Virus record (IMG/VR): IMGVR_UViG_3300031951_001168 | Coordinates: 1 to 24,326 of that record | Strand: one strand, 5' to 3' | Source of the DNA: a virus | Length of the DNA: 24,326 nt | Shown: positions 7,035-14,734 of the stretch, in pieces | Numbering within the stretch: the first letter of the stretch is position 1 | How the letters are laid out: each line of letters opens with the position of its first letter | Notes under the pieces: generated by a model | Database searches by the model: none | What the model saw: only the letters and a program-made list of their open reading frames with translations | Told to the model about the DNA's origin: nothing | Made by a program: the position numbers and the translations under genes

Positions 7035-8035
7035 TTGAATATGCGGATGTAATTGTGGACCTCCAAGCTGGGGACACAGGAAAGGGAAAGGTATGTAATC
7101 ACCTTTCAAATGAGGGGGATTATACTCATGTAATTAGATACAATGGTGGCGGAAACGCTGGTCATACTATCTATAAGAACGGAGTTAAGATGGTAACTCA
7201 CTTTATTCCTTCAGGGATTGTGAATGGGATAAAATCAATCATTGGACCTGGTTGTGTTGTAAATGCTGATAAATTGGTTAAGGAAATTAATGAACTACAA
7301 CTCAGTGGTGTAAAAGTTATGGGTAACTTATTCATTGATAAACGAGTCCATTTAATTACTGATGAACATATTGATGAGGACTCCAAAGACACTGAGATAG
7401 GTACAACTAAAACAGGTAATGGTCCTGCTTATCGTGACAAATATTATCGTAAAGGAGTTAGAGCGGAGAGTTCAAGTTTCCTGAAAGATATGGTTATTGA
7501 TATCTACGAAGAACTTCATAATAATGAAGATAATAAGATATTATTTGAAGGAGCACAAGGGTTTGAACTAGATGTTGATTGGGGTGACTATCCATATGTT
7601 ACTTCATCACATTGTACTGTGGGTAGTGCAGTTCTTAATGGGGTACCACCACAAAAAATCAGAAGAGTTTATGGTGTTTGTAAAGCATATAATACTTATG
7701 TTGGTGCTAAAGAATTTGAAAAAGATGAAAAAGTATTTGAAAAGATTAGAGAAGTTGGAAACGAGTATGGGGCAACAACAGGTAGAAAAAGACAAATTTC
7801 TTGGACTAATTTAGATGATATTATTAAAGCCGCAAGAATCAATGGTGTTACTCATCTGATTGTAAATAAAATTGACGTACTAGAAAAAGTTGGAACATTT
7901 AAATTGATTCATGAAGGTATTGAGAGAACAATAGTTCACAAAGATTTCTACAAAATTTACTTCACAAACATAATAAATAAAACTTGTCCTTTAGTGAGAG
8001 AGATTATATTCTCAGAAAGTGCTGAAGTTATTTAA
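7031..8035 (+). CDS. purA: Short adenylosuccinate synthetase (PurA; PurZ-sized)
   Basis: Joins IMP and aspartate using GTP to make adenylosuccinate, the precursor of AMP. Motifs: VDLQAGDTGKGK (residues 9-20) with the catalytic Asp15, NAGHT with His45, GTTKTGNGPAYRDK (124-137), EGAQG..LDVDWGDYPYVTSS (173-193), KAYNTYVG, GATTGRKR (247-254) and VNKIDVL for guanine recognition. At 334 aa it is about 100 residues shorter than bacterial PurA (about 430) and near the size of archaeal PurA and phage PurZ. Its start VIVDLQ.GDTGKG resembles PurZ of phage phiVC8, as I remember it (VIDLQ.GSTGKG), but the Asp that PurZ replaces with Ser is kept. I therefore call it PurA, not a 2-aminoadenine enzyme. Its 3' end overlaps the convergent gene by 8 nt. 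Confidence 0.93.
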   Translation: MIEYADVIVDLQAGDTGKGKVCNHLSNEGDYTHVIRYNGGGNAGHTIYKNGVKMVTHFIPSGIVNGIKSIIGPGCVVNADKLVKEINELQLSGVKVMGNLFIDKRVHLITDEHIDEDSKDTEIGTTKTGNGPAYRDKYYRKGVRAESSSFLKDMVIDIYEELHNNEDNKILFEGAQGFELDVDWGDYPYVTSSHCTVGSAVLNGVPPQKIRRVYGVCKAYNTYVGAKEFEKDEKVFEKIREVGNEYGATTGRKRQISWTNLDDIIKAARINGVTHLIVNKIDVLEKVGTFKLIHEGIERTIVHKDFYKIYFTNIINKTCPLVREIIFSESAEVI

Positions 8036-8519
8036 TCCCACCAAGTAGTGCTTTCAAAAATTCTGATTTTGAAAGTACTACTTCATCATCATTCTTTGAC
8101 CTTTTCTCAACAACCCTTTGTTTAACAGGTTCTTTAGTCTCCACAACAGGTTTCTTTTCTTCTTTTGGTTGAGTAACCTCTACAGTTATTTTTGGTTTAG
8201 TGTCAATTTGTTCTTTAACAACAACTGCCACTTTTTTCTCTTGTTCTACTGTAAAAACTGAGTTCCAAGGTTCAAAATAAACATCATCAGCAATTATTTC
8301 TAAACGCATCATTCCTTTTTTACCTTCAGGTAGGAATTGTTTAGTCTTTGGTATTGTTACTTCACAAGTACCTTCGTCATAAATCTGACCATTAAACATA
8401 TATGTTAAGTCATCTGACTCAACCACTAATCTAACTCTAGAATTAGCTAAAGAGGTACCTTCAACTTGTATATTACAGCTGAACTTGTTTACCTTGTCTG
8501 TGTATAATTTGTAACTCAT
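8028..8519 (-). CDS. Probable virion-associated protein with a beta-sandwich-like N-terminus and charged tail
   Basis: The first ~95 residues are beta-rich (YKLYTDKVNKFSCNIQVEGTSL, RVRLVVESDDLTYMFNGQIYDEGTCEVTIP, MRLEIIADDVYFEPWNSVFTVEQ), suggesting an Ig-like sandwich. A Lys/Glu/Pro/Val-rich linker follows (around residues 100-145) and a short amphipathic helix, LSKSEFLKALLGGIK, ends the protein. That layout, folded head plus flexible tether plus terminal anchor helix, is common in accessory virion proteins. I recall proteins with YTDK...RLVVES...FEPW in T4-like phages of other hosts but not a function. It overlaps the upstream minus gene by 4 nt (ATGA type) and lies beside the fibre block. 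Confidence 0.75.
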   Translation of the reverse strand: MSYKLYTDKVNKFSCNIQVEGTSLANSRVRLVVESDDLTYMFNGQIYDEGTCEVTIPKTKQFLPEGKKGMMRLEIIADDVYFEPWNSVFTVEQEKKVAVVVKEQIDTKPKITVEVTQPKEEKKPVVETKEPVKQRVVEKRSKNDDEVVLSKSEFLKALLGGIK

Positions 8520-8848
8520 TTCTTGTTGTTTTCATTAATAAATATATTAACACTTATCTTTTTCGCTTCAATTAAGAAAATTTCTACATCCTTGATTGTG
8601 ACTTTAGCTTTTGTGTTTTTATTTTTATTAATTCTTTTTTCAAATTCTGAGTCATTTTGCTTTAAACGAGTTACCAAAGATATAAGGACTTGTTTATCGT
8701 CATCATCTAAGTCCTTTAATCGTTTTCTAATAGATGGTGCGGTACCATATTTGGTAACCTCCTCAATAAGACATCCCTCCCTCCAGGTAACGGGCATCTC
8801 ATTCCATTTAAAATCAGCATCATCCCAAGTGTAACAAATCGTTGCCAT
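8516..8848 (-). CDS. Hypothetical phage protein, 110 aa (YTWDDADFxW type)
   Basis: Begins MATICYTWDDADFKWNEMPVTW, a Trp/Asp-rich opening I associate with small proteins of T4-like phages located near structural genes. The rest is helical and charged: RKRLKDLDDDDKQVLISLVTRLKQNDSEFEKRINKNKN, then KVTIKDVEIFLIEAKKI. It is probably co-transcribed with the following minus-strand gene (4-nt overlap). On its sense strand TATAAATA lies two bases before the ATG (8851-8858 on the plus strand), identical to the T4 late promoter box, although that position would give a transcript starting inside the gene. Function unknown; a structural or assembly role is an inference from position. Confidence 0.75.
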   Translation of the reverse strand: MATICYTWDDADFKWNEMPVTWREGCLIEEVTKYGTAPSIRKRLKDLDDDDKQVLISLVTRLKQNDSEFEKRINKNKNTKAKVTIKDVEIFLIEAKKISVNIFINENNKK

Positions 8849-8887
8849 TATATTTATAAGTAATCAAATTTTGTTATTTTTCAATAG

Positions 8888-9583
8888 ATGTCAGATATTT
8901 CAAACCAACTAATTAAAAATAGTTACGATTATGTCCTACAATCAGATTTAACAACTGGTATTGTTTATCGTATCGGTGGAGCAGTTCCAGTTAATCCAAT
9001 CTTCTTGTCGGGTCTAACTATAAATAGTGGATTTACGTATTCTAATGGGACTGAACAAAATGGATATGTTTTGATTTGTGACGCGTTTGGAAATGCAAAA
9101 TGGGGTGCTGTATCAGGAACGTCTGGCTCGGGTCTCACGTATTTTGTATCCGCAACCACACCTACTGGGACATCTTTAGTAAGTGGTGATAGATGGTTTA
9201 ATACCACTACAGGTATTGAATTAGTTTGGATAGATGATGGTGATTCACAACAATGGGTCCAACCATTTTCAGTTCCAGGTCCTTTATCACCTGATGTTGG
9301 TTATTATTTAACAACAGGGATAACTACATCACAAACTATTACTTGGGATAAAACTTATTGGGGTATAAGTGGTAATGGTAATGTTGATATAGTGTTACCA
9401 CCTACAATAAGTAAGGAAGGTTATTACTTAATAATTAAGGATGAAGCTGGAATTTGCGGTAATTATAGAATAAGATTAACACCGACTTCAGGAACAATAG
9501 ATGGGAATAATTACGTTGATATGAACATAAACTATATGTCTTTAACTTGTTTAGTTAGGGGCGGAAATTGGTATTTAATATGA
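8888..9583 (+). CDS. Putative tail-fibre/virion protein, 231 aa
   Basis: First gene of the plus-strand structural block. The N-terminal region (SDISNQLIKNSYDYVLQSDLTTGIVYRIGG) is followed by Gly/Thr/Ser-rich low-complexity sequence typical of fibres. A module around residues 83-125 (FVSATTPTG..VSGDRWFNTTTGIELVWIDDGDSQQWVQP) recurs in the 850-aa fibre protein (YYISATTPTG..NNGDRWFNTTDGVELVY..DGDGPQWVQP). The C-terminal part (TWDKTYWGISGNGNVDIVLPP... IKDEAGICGNYRIRLTPTSGTIDG..YVDMNINYMSLTCLVRGGNWYLI) looks like the beta-helical or sandwich end domain of phage fibres. The next gene starts within the stop codon (ATGA). The exact virion position is unknown. Confidence 0.8.
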   Translation: MSDISNQLIKNSYDYVLQSDLTTGIVYRIGGAVPVNPIFLSGLTINSGFTYSNGTEQNGYVLICDAFGNAKWGAVSGTSGSGLTYFVSATTPTGTSLVSGDRWFNTTTGIELVWIDDGDSQQWVQPFSVPGPLSPDVGYYLTTGITTSQTITWDKTYWGISGNGNVDIVLPPTISKEGYYLIIKDEAGICGNYRIRLTPTSGTIDGNNYVDMNINYMSLTCLVRGGNWYLI

Positions 9584-10800
9584 GTTTTATATATAATAAT
9601 GCGGTAAAATATTCGGATAGTCCAAATATTGATGCTTTTGGTAGGTTAAGAACTGCTGCGGTTCAAAATCTTTTGGACATTAAACACGTTTATGATAAGA
9701 ACCCACTTCAGGTAAATGAAATAACTGCTGGAACTGCAACGTCGGTATTCAGTCAAGAATTTGCAAGGGTTAGGATGGCAACATCTTCAAATAATGATTT
9801 AGTTATTAGACAAACAAAAACACATCCAATATACCAACCAGGTAAGAGTCAATTGTTTGAGGCAAGTTTTTCAAATTTTCAAATCGAAACAAATGTTATT
9901 AAAAGGGTTGGTGGATTTGATTCATTCACAGGTTCACCATATAACTCAGGATTTGATGGATTCTTTTTGGAAAGTAATGGGGTGACTAATGAAATAAGTT
10001 TTCAAATTTGGAGGTCGGGTACTACAGTATTTAGCTCATCAACAACTACATGGGATTCAAACGAGTTTGACCCGACTAACATAAATTGGAATAATACCCA
10101 ATTAATTATGGTAGATTACCAATGGTTGGGTGTGGGTAGAATGAGATTTGGACTTAATTTATCGGGACAGACAATATATTTTACAGAACATAATTGTTCA
10201 AATAATGAACCTGACGTATATATGTCATCACCAAACCAACCAATTAGGTATGAAATAAGACAAACAGGGTCTGGTTCAGGATATTTAGATATGATTTGTT
10301 CTCAGGTATCAACAGAGGGGGCGTTAAATGGACTATACTCAACAGTTAGTGTTATTAATGATACGACGGCGACTTTAGCAACTTCAGGGACTAAGTATCC
10401 TTTTATTGGTTATAGATTAAAACAAAGTTATCATGCGGTAACATCACAATTTAGTAATTTAAGTGTTTTAAACACATCAAATGATAATTATTTATTAACA
10501 GTTGAATTTAACCCGACATTATCAGTAACCCCAACTTGGGTTGATATTCCTAACTCACCGTTTCAATACTCAATTTACAATGGTTCAGTTACTACAACAA
10601 TTACAAGTCCCGGACACATTATGTCATCATTAATAGGTCAAGCTGGTACATCAGCTTTAACCACATTAAAAATTGACGATAATCAAATTAGAGTTGGTTC
10701 CAACATAAACGGGGCGTTAGATGAAATGTGGATATGTATTACACCATTAGGTGCTAACTCAACATTTTTAGGAACAACAGATATACTATATTATTTATAA
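9580..10800 (+). CDS. DAFGRLR-type phage virion structural protein
   Basis: 406 aa from the ATG at 9580; an upstream TTG at 9568 is less likely because this ATG overlaps the previous stop by 4 nt. The protein carries a pattern I recognise from structural proteins of many large phages: DAFGRLRTA near residue 20, the YDKNPL block, RQTKTHPIYQPGKSQLFEASF, KRVGGFDSFTG...FDGFFLESNG, IMVDYQWLGVGRMRFGLNL and VYMSSPNQPIRYEIRQTGSGSGYLDMICSQV. The whole chain is beta-rich without membrane or signal segments. I do not know whether it is a capsid spike, fibre or tail component; the neighbours favour a fibre- or surface-associated position. Confidence 0.82.
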   Translation: MSFIYNNAVKYSDSPNIDAFGRLRTAAVQNLLDIKHVYDKNPLQVNEITAGTATSVFSQEFARVRMATSSNNDLVIRQTKTHPIYQPGKSQLFEASFSNFQIETNVIKRVGGFDSFTGSPYNSGFDGFFLESNGVTNEISFQIWRSGTTVFSSSTTTWDSNEFDPTNINWNNTQLIMVDYQWLGVGRMRFGLNLSGQTIYFTEHNCSNNEPDVYMSSPNQPIRYEIRQTGSGSGYLDMICSQVSTEGALNGLYSTVSVINDTTATLATSGTKYPFIGYRLKQSYHAVTSQFSNLSVLNTSNDNYLLTVEFNPTLSVTPTWVDIPNSPFQYSIYNGSVTTTITSPGHIMSSLIGQAGTSALTTLKIDDNQIRVGSNINGALDEMWICITPLGANSTFLGTTDILYYL

Positions 10801-10803
10801 GAT

Positions 10804-13356
10804 ATGCCAATTAATTTTCCAAATAGTCCCTCACCAAACCAACAATATACCTACGACAATAAAACGTGGGAGTGGAATGGAACATATTGGGAAGTATATT
10901 CCGCTTTAACAAGTTACATAACAAGTGCTTACACGGTTGGAAATGGTTATTCGGATATTTCAGGTGTTACTGGTGGTAATATTGTATTAAAAAGTTTTAG
11001 TGGAGTTAACATTAATATAATTGATGGAGGTGATACATTAACATTTAGTGGTAATACTGGCACCACGACAGGTGGAGGAACGACAAACTATGTCCCAAAA
11101 TGGACAGGAAGTACTGGATTAGGTAATAGTCAGATATTTGATAATGGGACAAATGTCGGTATTGGAACTATATCACCATCCGCAAAATTAGATATAATTA
11201 CACCATCAAGTTCATCAATAGGGTTAAGAGTTTCTGGTGACAGCACAACAGATTTATTCAGAATAACTCAAACAGGTAGTGGTAATGCAATAGTTGTAGA
11301 AGACGAAACTAATCCTGATGCAACTCCATTTGTTGTTGCCGCTGATGGTAGAGTTGGTATTGGATTAACCGCACCTTTAAGCTCATATAAATTACATGTT
11401 AGGAATGGCACCGCCACAAATAGTGTTGCCGCTGCAGGTACAGTTGCAACATTTGAAAGTAGTGGTGTTACTTATATAACCGTTTTATCACCAGATAGTC
11501 TCAATGGAGGTTTAATCTATGGGTCAAATAGTGACCGATTTGGTGCTTATCACATTTGGAATCACGATAATAACGCCCTTTATATTGCAACTGCGAAATC
11601 TGGTGCAACAATGAGATTTCTTACCGATGAACAAACCGAACAAATGAGAATTGACTCATCGGGTAACGTTGGTATTGGGACAACATCACCATCGGCGAAA
11701 CTAGATATTAATGTTTCTACAGGTGGAACAATGGGTGTTAGAATATCGGGTGATAGTTCATCTGATATGTTGAGAATTACTCAAACAGGCTCGGGTAATG
11801 CAATTCTTGTGGAAGACTCTTCAAACCCTGATTCAACACCTTTTGTAGTCACGTCAGGAGGTACTATTGGTATTGGCATAACAACTCCTGATTCGTTACT
11901 CCATGTCCATAATGGTAGTGCCGGTTCTGTAAGCGCAATTGGGGGTACTACCATGACAATTGAGAATAACTCAACAAACTACCTTTCTCTTTTATCTTCT
12001 GACGCCAATTTAAGTGGTATTGTTTTTGGTTCCACTTCAGATAGTTTTGGCTCATTTATAAGGTGGGGTCACACATCGGGTAAATTAGAAATAAGTACTG
12101 CAAATTCTAATGACTATATACAATTTGGGGTTGAGAACGCAGTAACAAAAGCATATGTTACGAATACAGGGTTTGGAGTTAACACATTACCTTCAGAAGC
12201 ATTAGACATTAGTGGTAATACACTTTTAAGAAGTGGTGTTACATTATCTAATCTATCATCTTCAGCAAACACAAGGTTTATTGTATCAGATTCAAACGGA
12301 GTTTTATCATATAGAACAGATGTTCTAACTGGAACTACAATAACAATCAGTGGTGGAACAGGTATTACTACAGGTGGAACATACCCAAACTTTACAATTA
12401 CTAACTCAGCCCCTGACCAAACAGTGACCATATCAGGGGGAACAGGTATCACAACAGGGGGAACTTATCCAAACTTTACATTAGTTAATTCTGCTCCTGA
12501 CCAAACTGTAACAATCACAGGTGGAACAAATATACAAATTAATGGGTCTTATCCTAATTTCGGTATTGATTTTACAGGGGGAACAATTTTAAAATATTAT
12601 ATATCGGCAACAACACCAACAGGAATAATAAACAATGGTGATAGATGGTTTAATACAACAGATGGTGTTGAATTGGTTTATGTGACAGATGGTGACGGAC
12701 CACAATGGGTTCAACCAAACAATGGAGGTAGTAATACAGGAACAACAAGTGGTGGGGATTATTTACCAATATCGGGTGGAACTGTAACTGGTAATACAAC
12801 ATTTAGTTCAGGTGTAACATTAAACGCCTTAACTAGTTCTGAAGAGATAAATAATATTGTTGCGGATAGTGCAGGTAATCTTTATACCTATACTGATGGT
12901 GTAACAATTTCTGCAGGTTCTGACCCTGCGGTTAATAGTGGTATGTTTAAAACAAATAGAACTGTTGATATTGGGGGAACTTTTTATAGAGTATATAATA
13001 TTAAAGCTAACGTAACTGTACCAGGGGCTAACAATACTTTTGTTAATTATATTGGGGTCGTTTCAGGCTCAACAAATTATACATTATCCACAACTAAAAG
13101 TTTAGTAGTGGCACAAGACCCAACATTTAATAGAGTTCAAACTCCATTAACTACTTATGCTTTAGTATATGATGAAACATTATTATTCGCAGCACCTGTA
13201 GATTTAATGACAGTAAATTATGATAATACATTAGGTAATCCTGATGAATATTATATTTTTTCCATAGCCGCAAACACAAATAATTTCTCTTGTGATTTAC
13301 AAGTTGACTATGAGTTTTTAGTATTAGAAACAGATGTAATAACATTTACAAATTAA
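10804..13356 (+). CDS. Large tail-fibre protein, 850 aa, with repeat modules
   Basis: Layout: an N-terminal module (PINFPNSPSPNQQYTYDNKTWEWNGTYWEVY, then GGNIVLKSFSGVNINIIDGGDTLTFSG, to about residue 85) shared with two later fibre genes, so probably the virion attachment end. Next is a ~171-residue tandem duplication starting at VGIGTISPSAKLDI (residue 118) and VGIGTTSPSAKLDI (residue 289). Then come 28-residue ISGGTGITTGGTYPNFT..NSAPDQTVT repeats (from residue 515), a DRWFNTTDG module shared with the gene at 8888, and a distinct ~170-residue C-terminal domain ending CDLQVDYEFLVLETDVITFTN, probably the tip. The VGIGTTSP motif occurs in fibre-like and surface proteins of Bacteroidota and their phages. 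No intramolecular chaperone domain is evident. An ATTTATA element precedes the ATG. Confidence 0.9.
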   Translation: MPINFPNSPSPNQQYTYDNKTWEWNGTYWEVYSALTSYITSAYTVGNGYSDISGVTGGNIVLKSFSGVNINIIDGGDTLTFSGNTGTTTGGGTTNYVPKWTGSTGLGNSQIFDNGTNVGIGTISPSAKLDIITPSSSSIGLRVSGDSTTDLFRITQTGSGNAIVVEDETNPDATPFVVAADGRVGIGLTAPLSSYKLHVRNGTATNSVAAAGTVATFESSGVTYITVLSPDSLNGGLIYGSNSDRFGAYHIWNHDNNALYIATAKSGATMRFLTDEQTEQMRIDSSGNVGIGTTSPSAKLDINVSTGGTMGVRISGDSSSDMLRITQTGSGNAILVEDSSNPDSTPFVVTSGGTIGIGITTPDSLLHVHNGSAGSVSAIGGTTMTIENNSTNYLSLLSSDANLSGIVFGSTSDSFGSFIRWGHTSGKLEISTANSNDYIQFGVENAVTKAYVTNTGFGVNTLPSEALDISGNTLLRSGVTLSNLSSSANTRFIVSDSNGVLSYRTDVLTGTTITISGGTGITTGGTYPNFTITNSAPDQTVTISGGTGITTGGTYPNFTLVNSAPDQTVTITGGTNIQINGSYPNFGIDFTGGTILKYYISATTPTGIINNGDRWFNTTDGVELVYVTDGDGPQWVQPNNGGSNTGTTSGGDYLPISGGTVTGNTTFSSGVTLNALTSSEEINNIVADSAGNLYTYTDGVTISAGSDPAVNSGMFKTNRTVDIGGTFYRVYNIKANVTVPGANNTFVNYIGVVSGSTNYTLSTTKSLVVAQDPTFNRVQTPLTTYALVYDETLLFAAPVDLMTVNYDNTLGNPDEYYIFSIAANTNNFSCDLQVDYEFLVLETDVITFTN
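11155..12180 (+). repeat. Tandem duplication of a ~513-nt fibre module
   Basis: Unit A (11155-11667) and unit B (11668-12180) encode matching series: SPSAKLDI, (L/M)GVR-like strand with SGDS, RITQTGSGNAI.VED..NPD.TPFVV, (V/I)GIG.T.P....LHV, a variable stretch, S.S..FG....W.H, and a closing (N)VGIGT-like turn. The closing turn of unit B is FGVNTLPSEALDI, a degenerate third start. The copies are clearly diverged in DNA and protein, so this is an old duplication. Confidence 0.85.
12346..12582 (+). repeat. 28-residue (84-nt) fibre repeat, two full units plus a variant
   Basis: Units begin at 12346, 12430 and 12514. The first two encode ISGGTGITTGGTYPNFT..NSAPDQTVT; the third is the variant ITGGTNIQINGSYPNFGIDFTG. 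Many codons differ synonymously between units (for example ACA/ACT, GGT/GGG), so the protein pattern is conserved more tightly than the DNA. The same repeat block recurs in the fibre genes at 13973 and 17491. Confidence 0.9.
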
Positions 13357-13360
13357 TGAT

Positions 13361-13957
13361 ATGGCAATACCTGAAATAGTTCAAACTAAAATAAACTCTA
13401 TGAAAGCTTCTTTGGAAGCTATATATCCTCCTTATAATCTCAAAAGGTTAAGTACTGGTTATGCGTCAAGTCAAGATGCTTACAATGATACAACAATAAA
13501 TTCATATGTTTATTCTGATAATTTAAATGATTTCACAATAGGTGACACATCATATACTGATAAGACATTATCATCAACATTTAATGGAGGTGAATTATGG
13601 TATCACGTATTTTCAGAAATTCAAGATGATTTGGGATATGCGGTTCAGATTAGTGGGTTAGGACAAATAGTTGATACATATTTTGGAACAACAACTTATC
13701 AAATAAAATTATCAACCCCCCAAATAGACCTAGGAAAGGCTTGCACTGAAACAAGTCCTGCCGATGAAACAATATACTATGTGACCGATAACACCTTCCC
13801 AATAGATTCAATAGTATATACTAATTCAGAACTTAACAGAGTGCTCAACGGAAATAATTTATATTATTTGGTTTTTAACACATCAGATGTATCATATAAT
13901 ATATACATACGTATTGATGGTTCTGGTGTAATAAGAGATAGCGGACAATGTAAATGA
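13361..13957 (+). CDS. Putative virion protein with internal duplication, 198 aa
   Basis: I do not recognise a named family. After a helical N-terminus (PEIVQTKINSMKASLEAIYPPYN) there are two related ~57-residue domains. The first runs from about residue 49 (VYSDNLNDFTIGDTSYTD...FNGGELWYHVF...YAVQISGLGQIVDTYF). The second runs from about residue 138 (YVTDNTFPIDSIVYTN...LNGNNLYYLVF...YNIYIRIDGSGVIRDSGQC). Shared points are D-x-x-Y-T, NG..L(W/Y)Y.VF and a closing G.G.I.D turn. I recall similar small repeats in Bacteroidota and phage surface proteins, with the second half often near a terminus. It sits between two fibre genes on the same strand, 4 nt after the previous stop, so a fibre tip or accessory protein is likely. 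Confidence 0.75.
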   Translation: MAIPEIVQTKINSMKASLEAIYPPYNLKRLSTGYASSQDAYNDTTINSYVYSDNLNDFTIGDTSYTDKTLSSTFNGGELWYHVFSEIQDDLGYAVQISGLGQIVDTYFGTTTYQIKLSTPQIDLGKACTETSPADETIYYVTDNTFPIDSIVYTNSELNRVLNGNNLYYLVFNTSDVSYNIYIRIDGSGVIRDSGQCK

Positions 13958-13972
13958 TAATATTTATACAAT

Positions 13973-14731
13973 ATGGCAATTAATTTCCCTTCATCCCCCA
14001 ATCCTGGTGACATTTATACCTACAATGGTTACATATGGGAATATGTGTCAGGTGGTTATTGGAAATCAGTAACTGAATCTGATTACATATATAGTGCAAC
14101 GACATCAGGTAGTGGAACATCAGTTATTGCTGACATTACAGGTGGTAATTTATACCTTAAAAGTTTTAGTGGTGATAATATATCAATATCAGAATCAAAT
14201 GGTGTATTGATATTCAGTGCGGGTTCTAGTTCTGTTAGTGGTGATTATTTACCATTGTCAGGTGGAACTGTAACAGGTGCAACTAATTATACTGCAGGAT
14301 TAACCGCAAATACATTTTCAGCAACAACATATCAAAATTTACCAGTAAGCGCGGTAACTAATGGAACGGGCATATCCACATCAACGACAAACGGAACTGC
14401 AACAATAACTAACACCGCACCTGACCAAACTATTACAATATCAGGAGGGACTGGTATTACTACGGGAGGAACATATCCAAACTTTACATTAGTAAACTCA
14501 GCTCCCGACCAAACAGTTACTATTAGTGGTGGAACTGGTATTACAACAGGAGGAACATATCCAAATTTTACATTAGTTAATTCTGCGCCTGACCAAACTG
14601 TGTCAATAACGGGTGGAACAGATATACAAATAACAGGAACATACCCAAACTTTGGAGTTAATTTTACAGGAAGTACGGGAGGAGGATTAACATTCCAACA
14701 AGTACAAATGGTTGCGTTTTTAAGTTCGTAA
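13973..14731 (+). CDS. Tail-fibre protein, 252 aa, sharing N-terminus and repeats with the larger fibres
   Basis: The first ~85 residues (AINFPSSPNPGDIYTYNGYIWEY..GGYWKSV ... GGNLYLKSFSGDNISISESNGVLIFS) match the N-terminal modules of the genes at 10804 and 17491 in order and spacing. A GDYLPLSGGTVTGATNYTAGLTANTFSATTYQNLPVS module follows, then NGTGISTSTTNGTATITNTAPDQ and three 28-residue repeats. The protein stops soon after (GGGLTFQQVQMVAFLSS) with no distal tip domain. The next gene begins 3 nt later, so the tip may be supplied by the separate proteins that follow, or this is a fibre that has lost its end. ATATTTATA lies at 13960-13968, just before the ATG. Confidence 0.88.
   Translation: MAINFPSSPNPGDIYTYNGYIWEYVSGGYWKSVTESDYIYSATTSGSGTSVIADITGGNLYLKSFSGDNISISESNGVLIFSAGSSSVSGDYLPLSGGTVTGATNYTAGLTANTFSATTYQNLPVSAVTNGTGISTSTTNGTATITNTAPDQTITISGGTGITTGGTYPNFTLVNSAPDQTVTISGGTGITTGGTYPNFTLVNSAPDQTVSITGGTDIQITGTYPNFGVNFTGSTGGGLTFQQVQMVAFLSS
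14438..14674 (+). repeat. 28-residue fibre repeat, two full units plus a variant
   Basis: Units start at 14438, 14522 and 14606 and encode ISGGTGITTGGTYPNFTLVNSAPDQTVT twice, then ITGGTDIQITGTYPNFGVNFTG. The arrangement of two standard units followed by the IQI..(T/S)YPNFG(I/V) variant is identical to that in the neighbouring fibre genes, pointing to duplication of the whole three-unit block. Confidence 0.9.
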
Positions 14732-14734
14732 AAT

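Noticed and set aside
7031-8035. Calling this purZ and the genome a 2-aminoadenine (Z) genome
   Set aside because: The catalytic Asp of PurA is present, and no datZ-, mazZ- or dpoZ-like gene is visible. PurA is the better-supported name.
8523-8834. Plus-strand frame antisense to the 110-aa minus gene
   Set aside because: The minus-strand protein has a recognisable phage-like start and couples to its neighbour; the plus frame is Ser/Phe/Leu-rich antisense noise.
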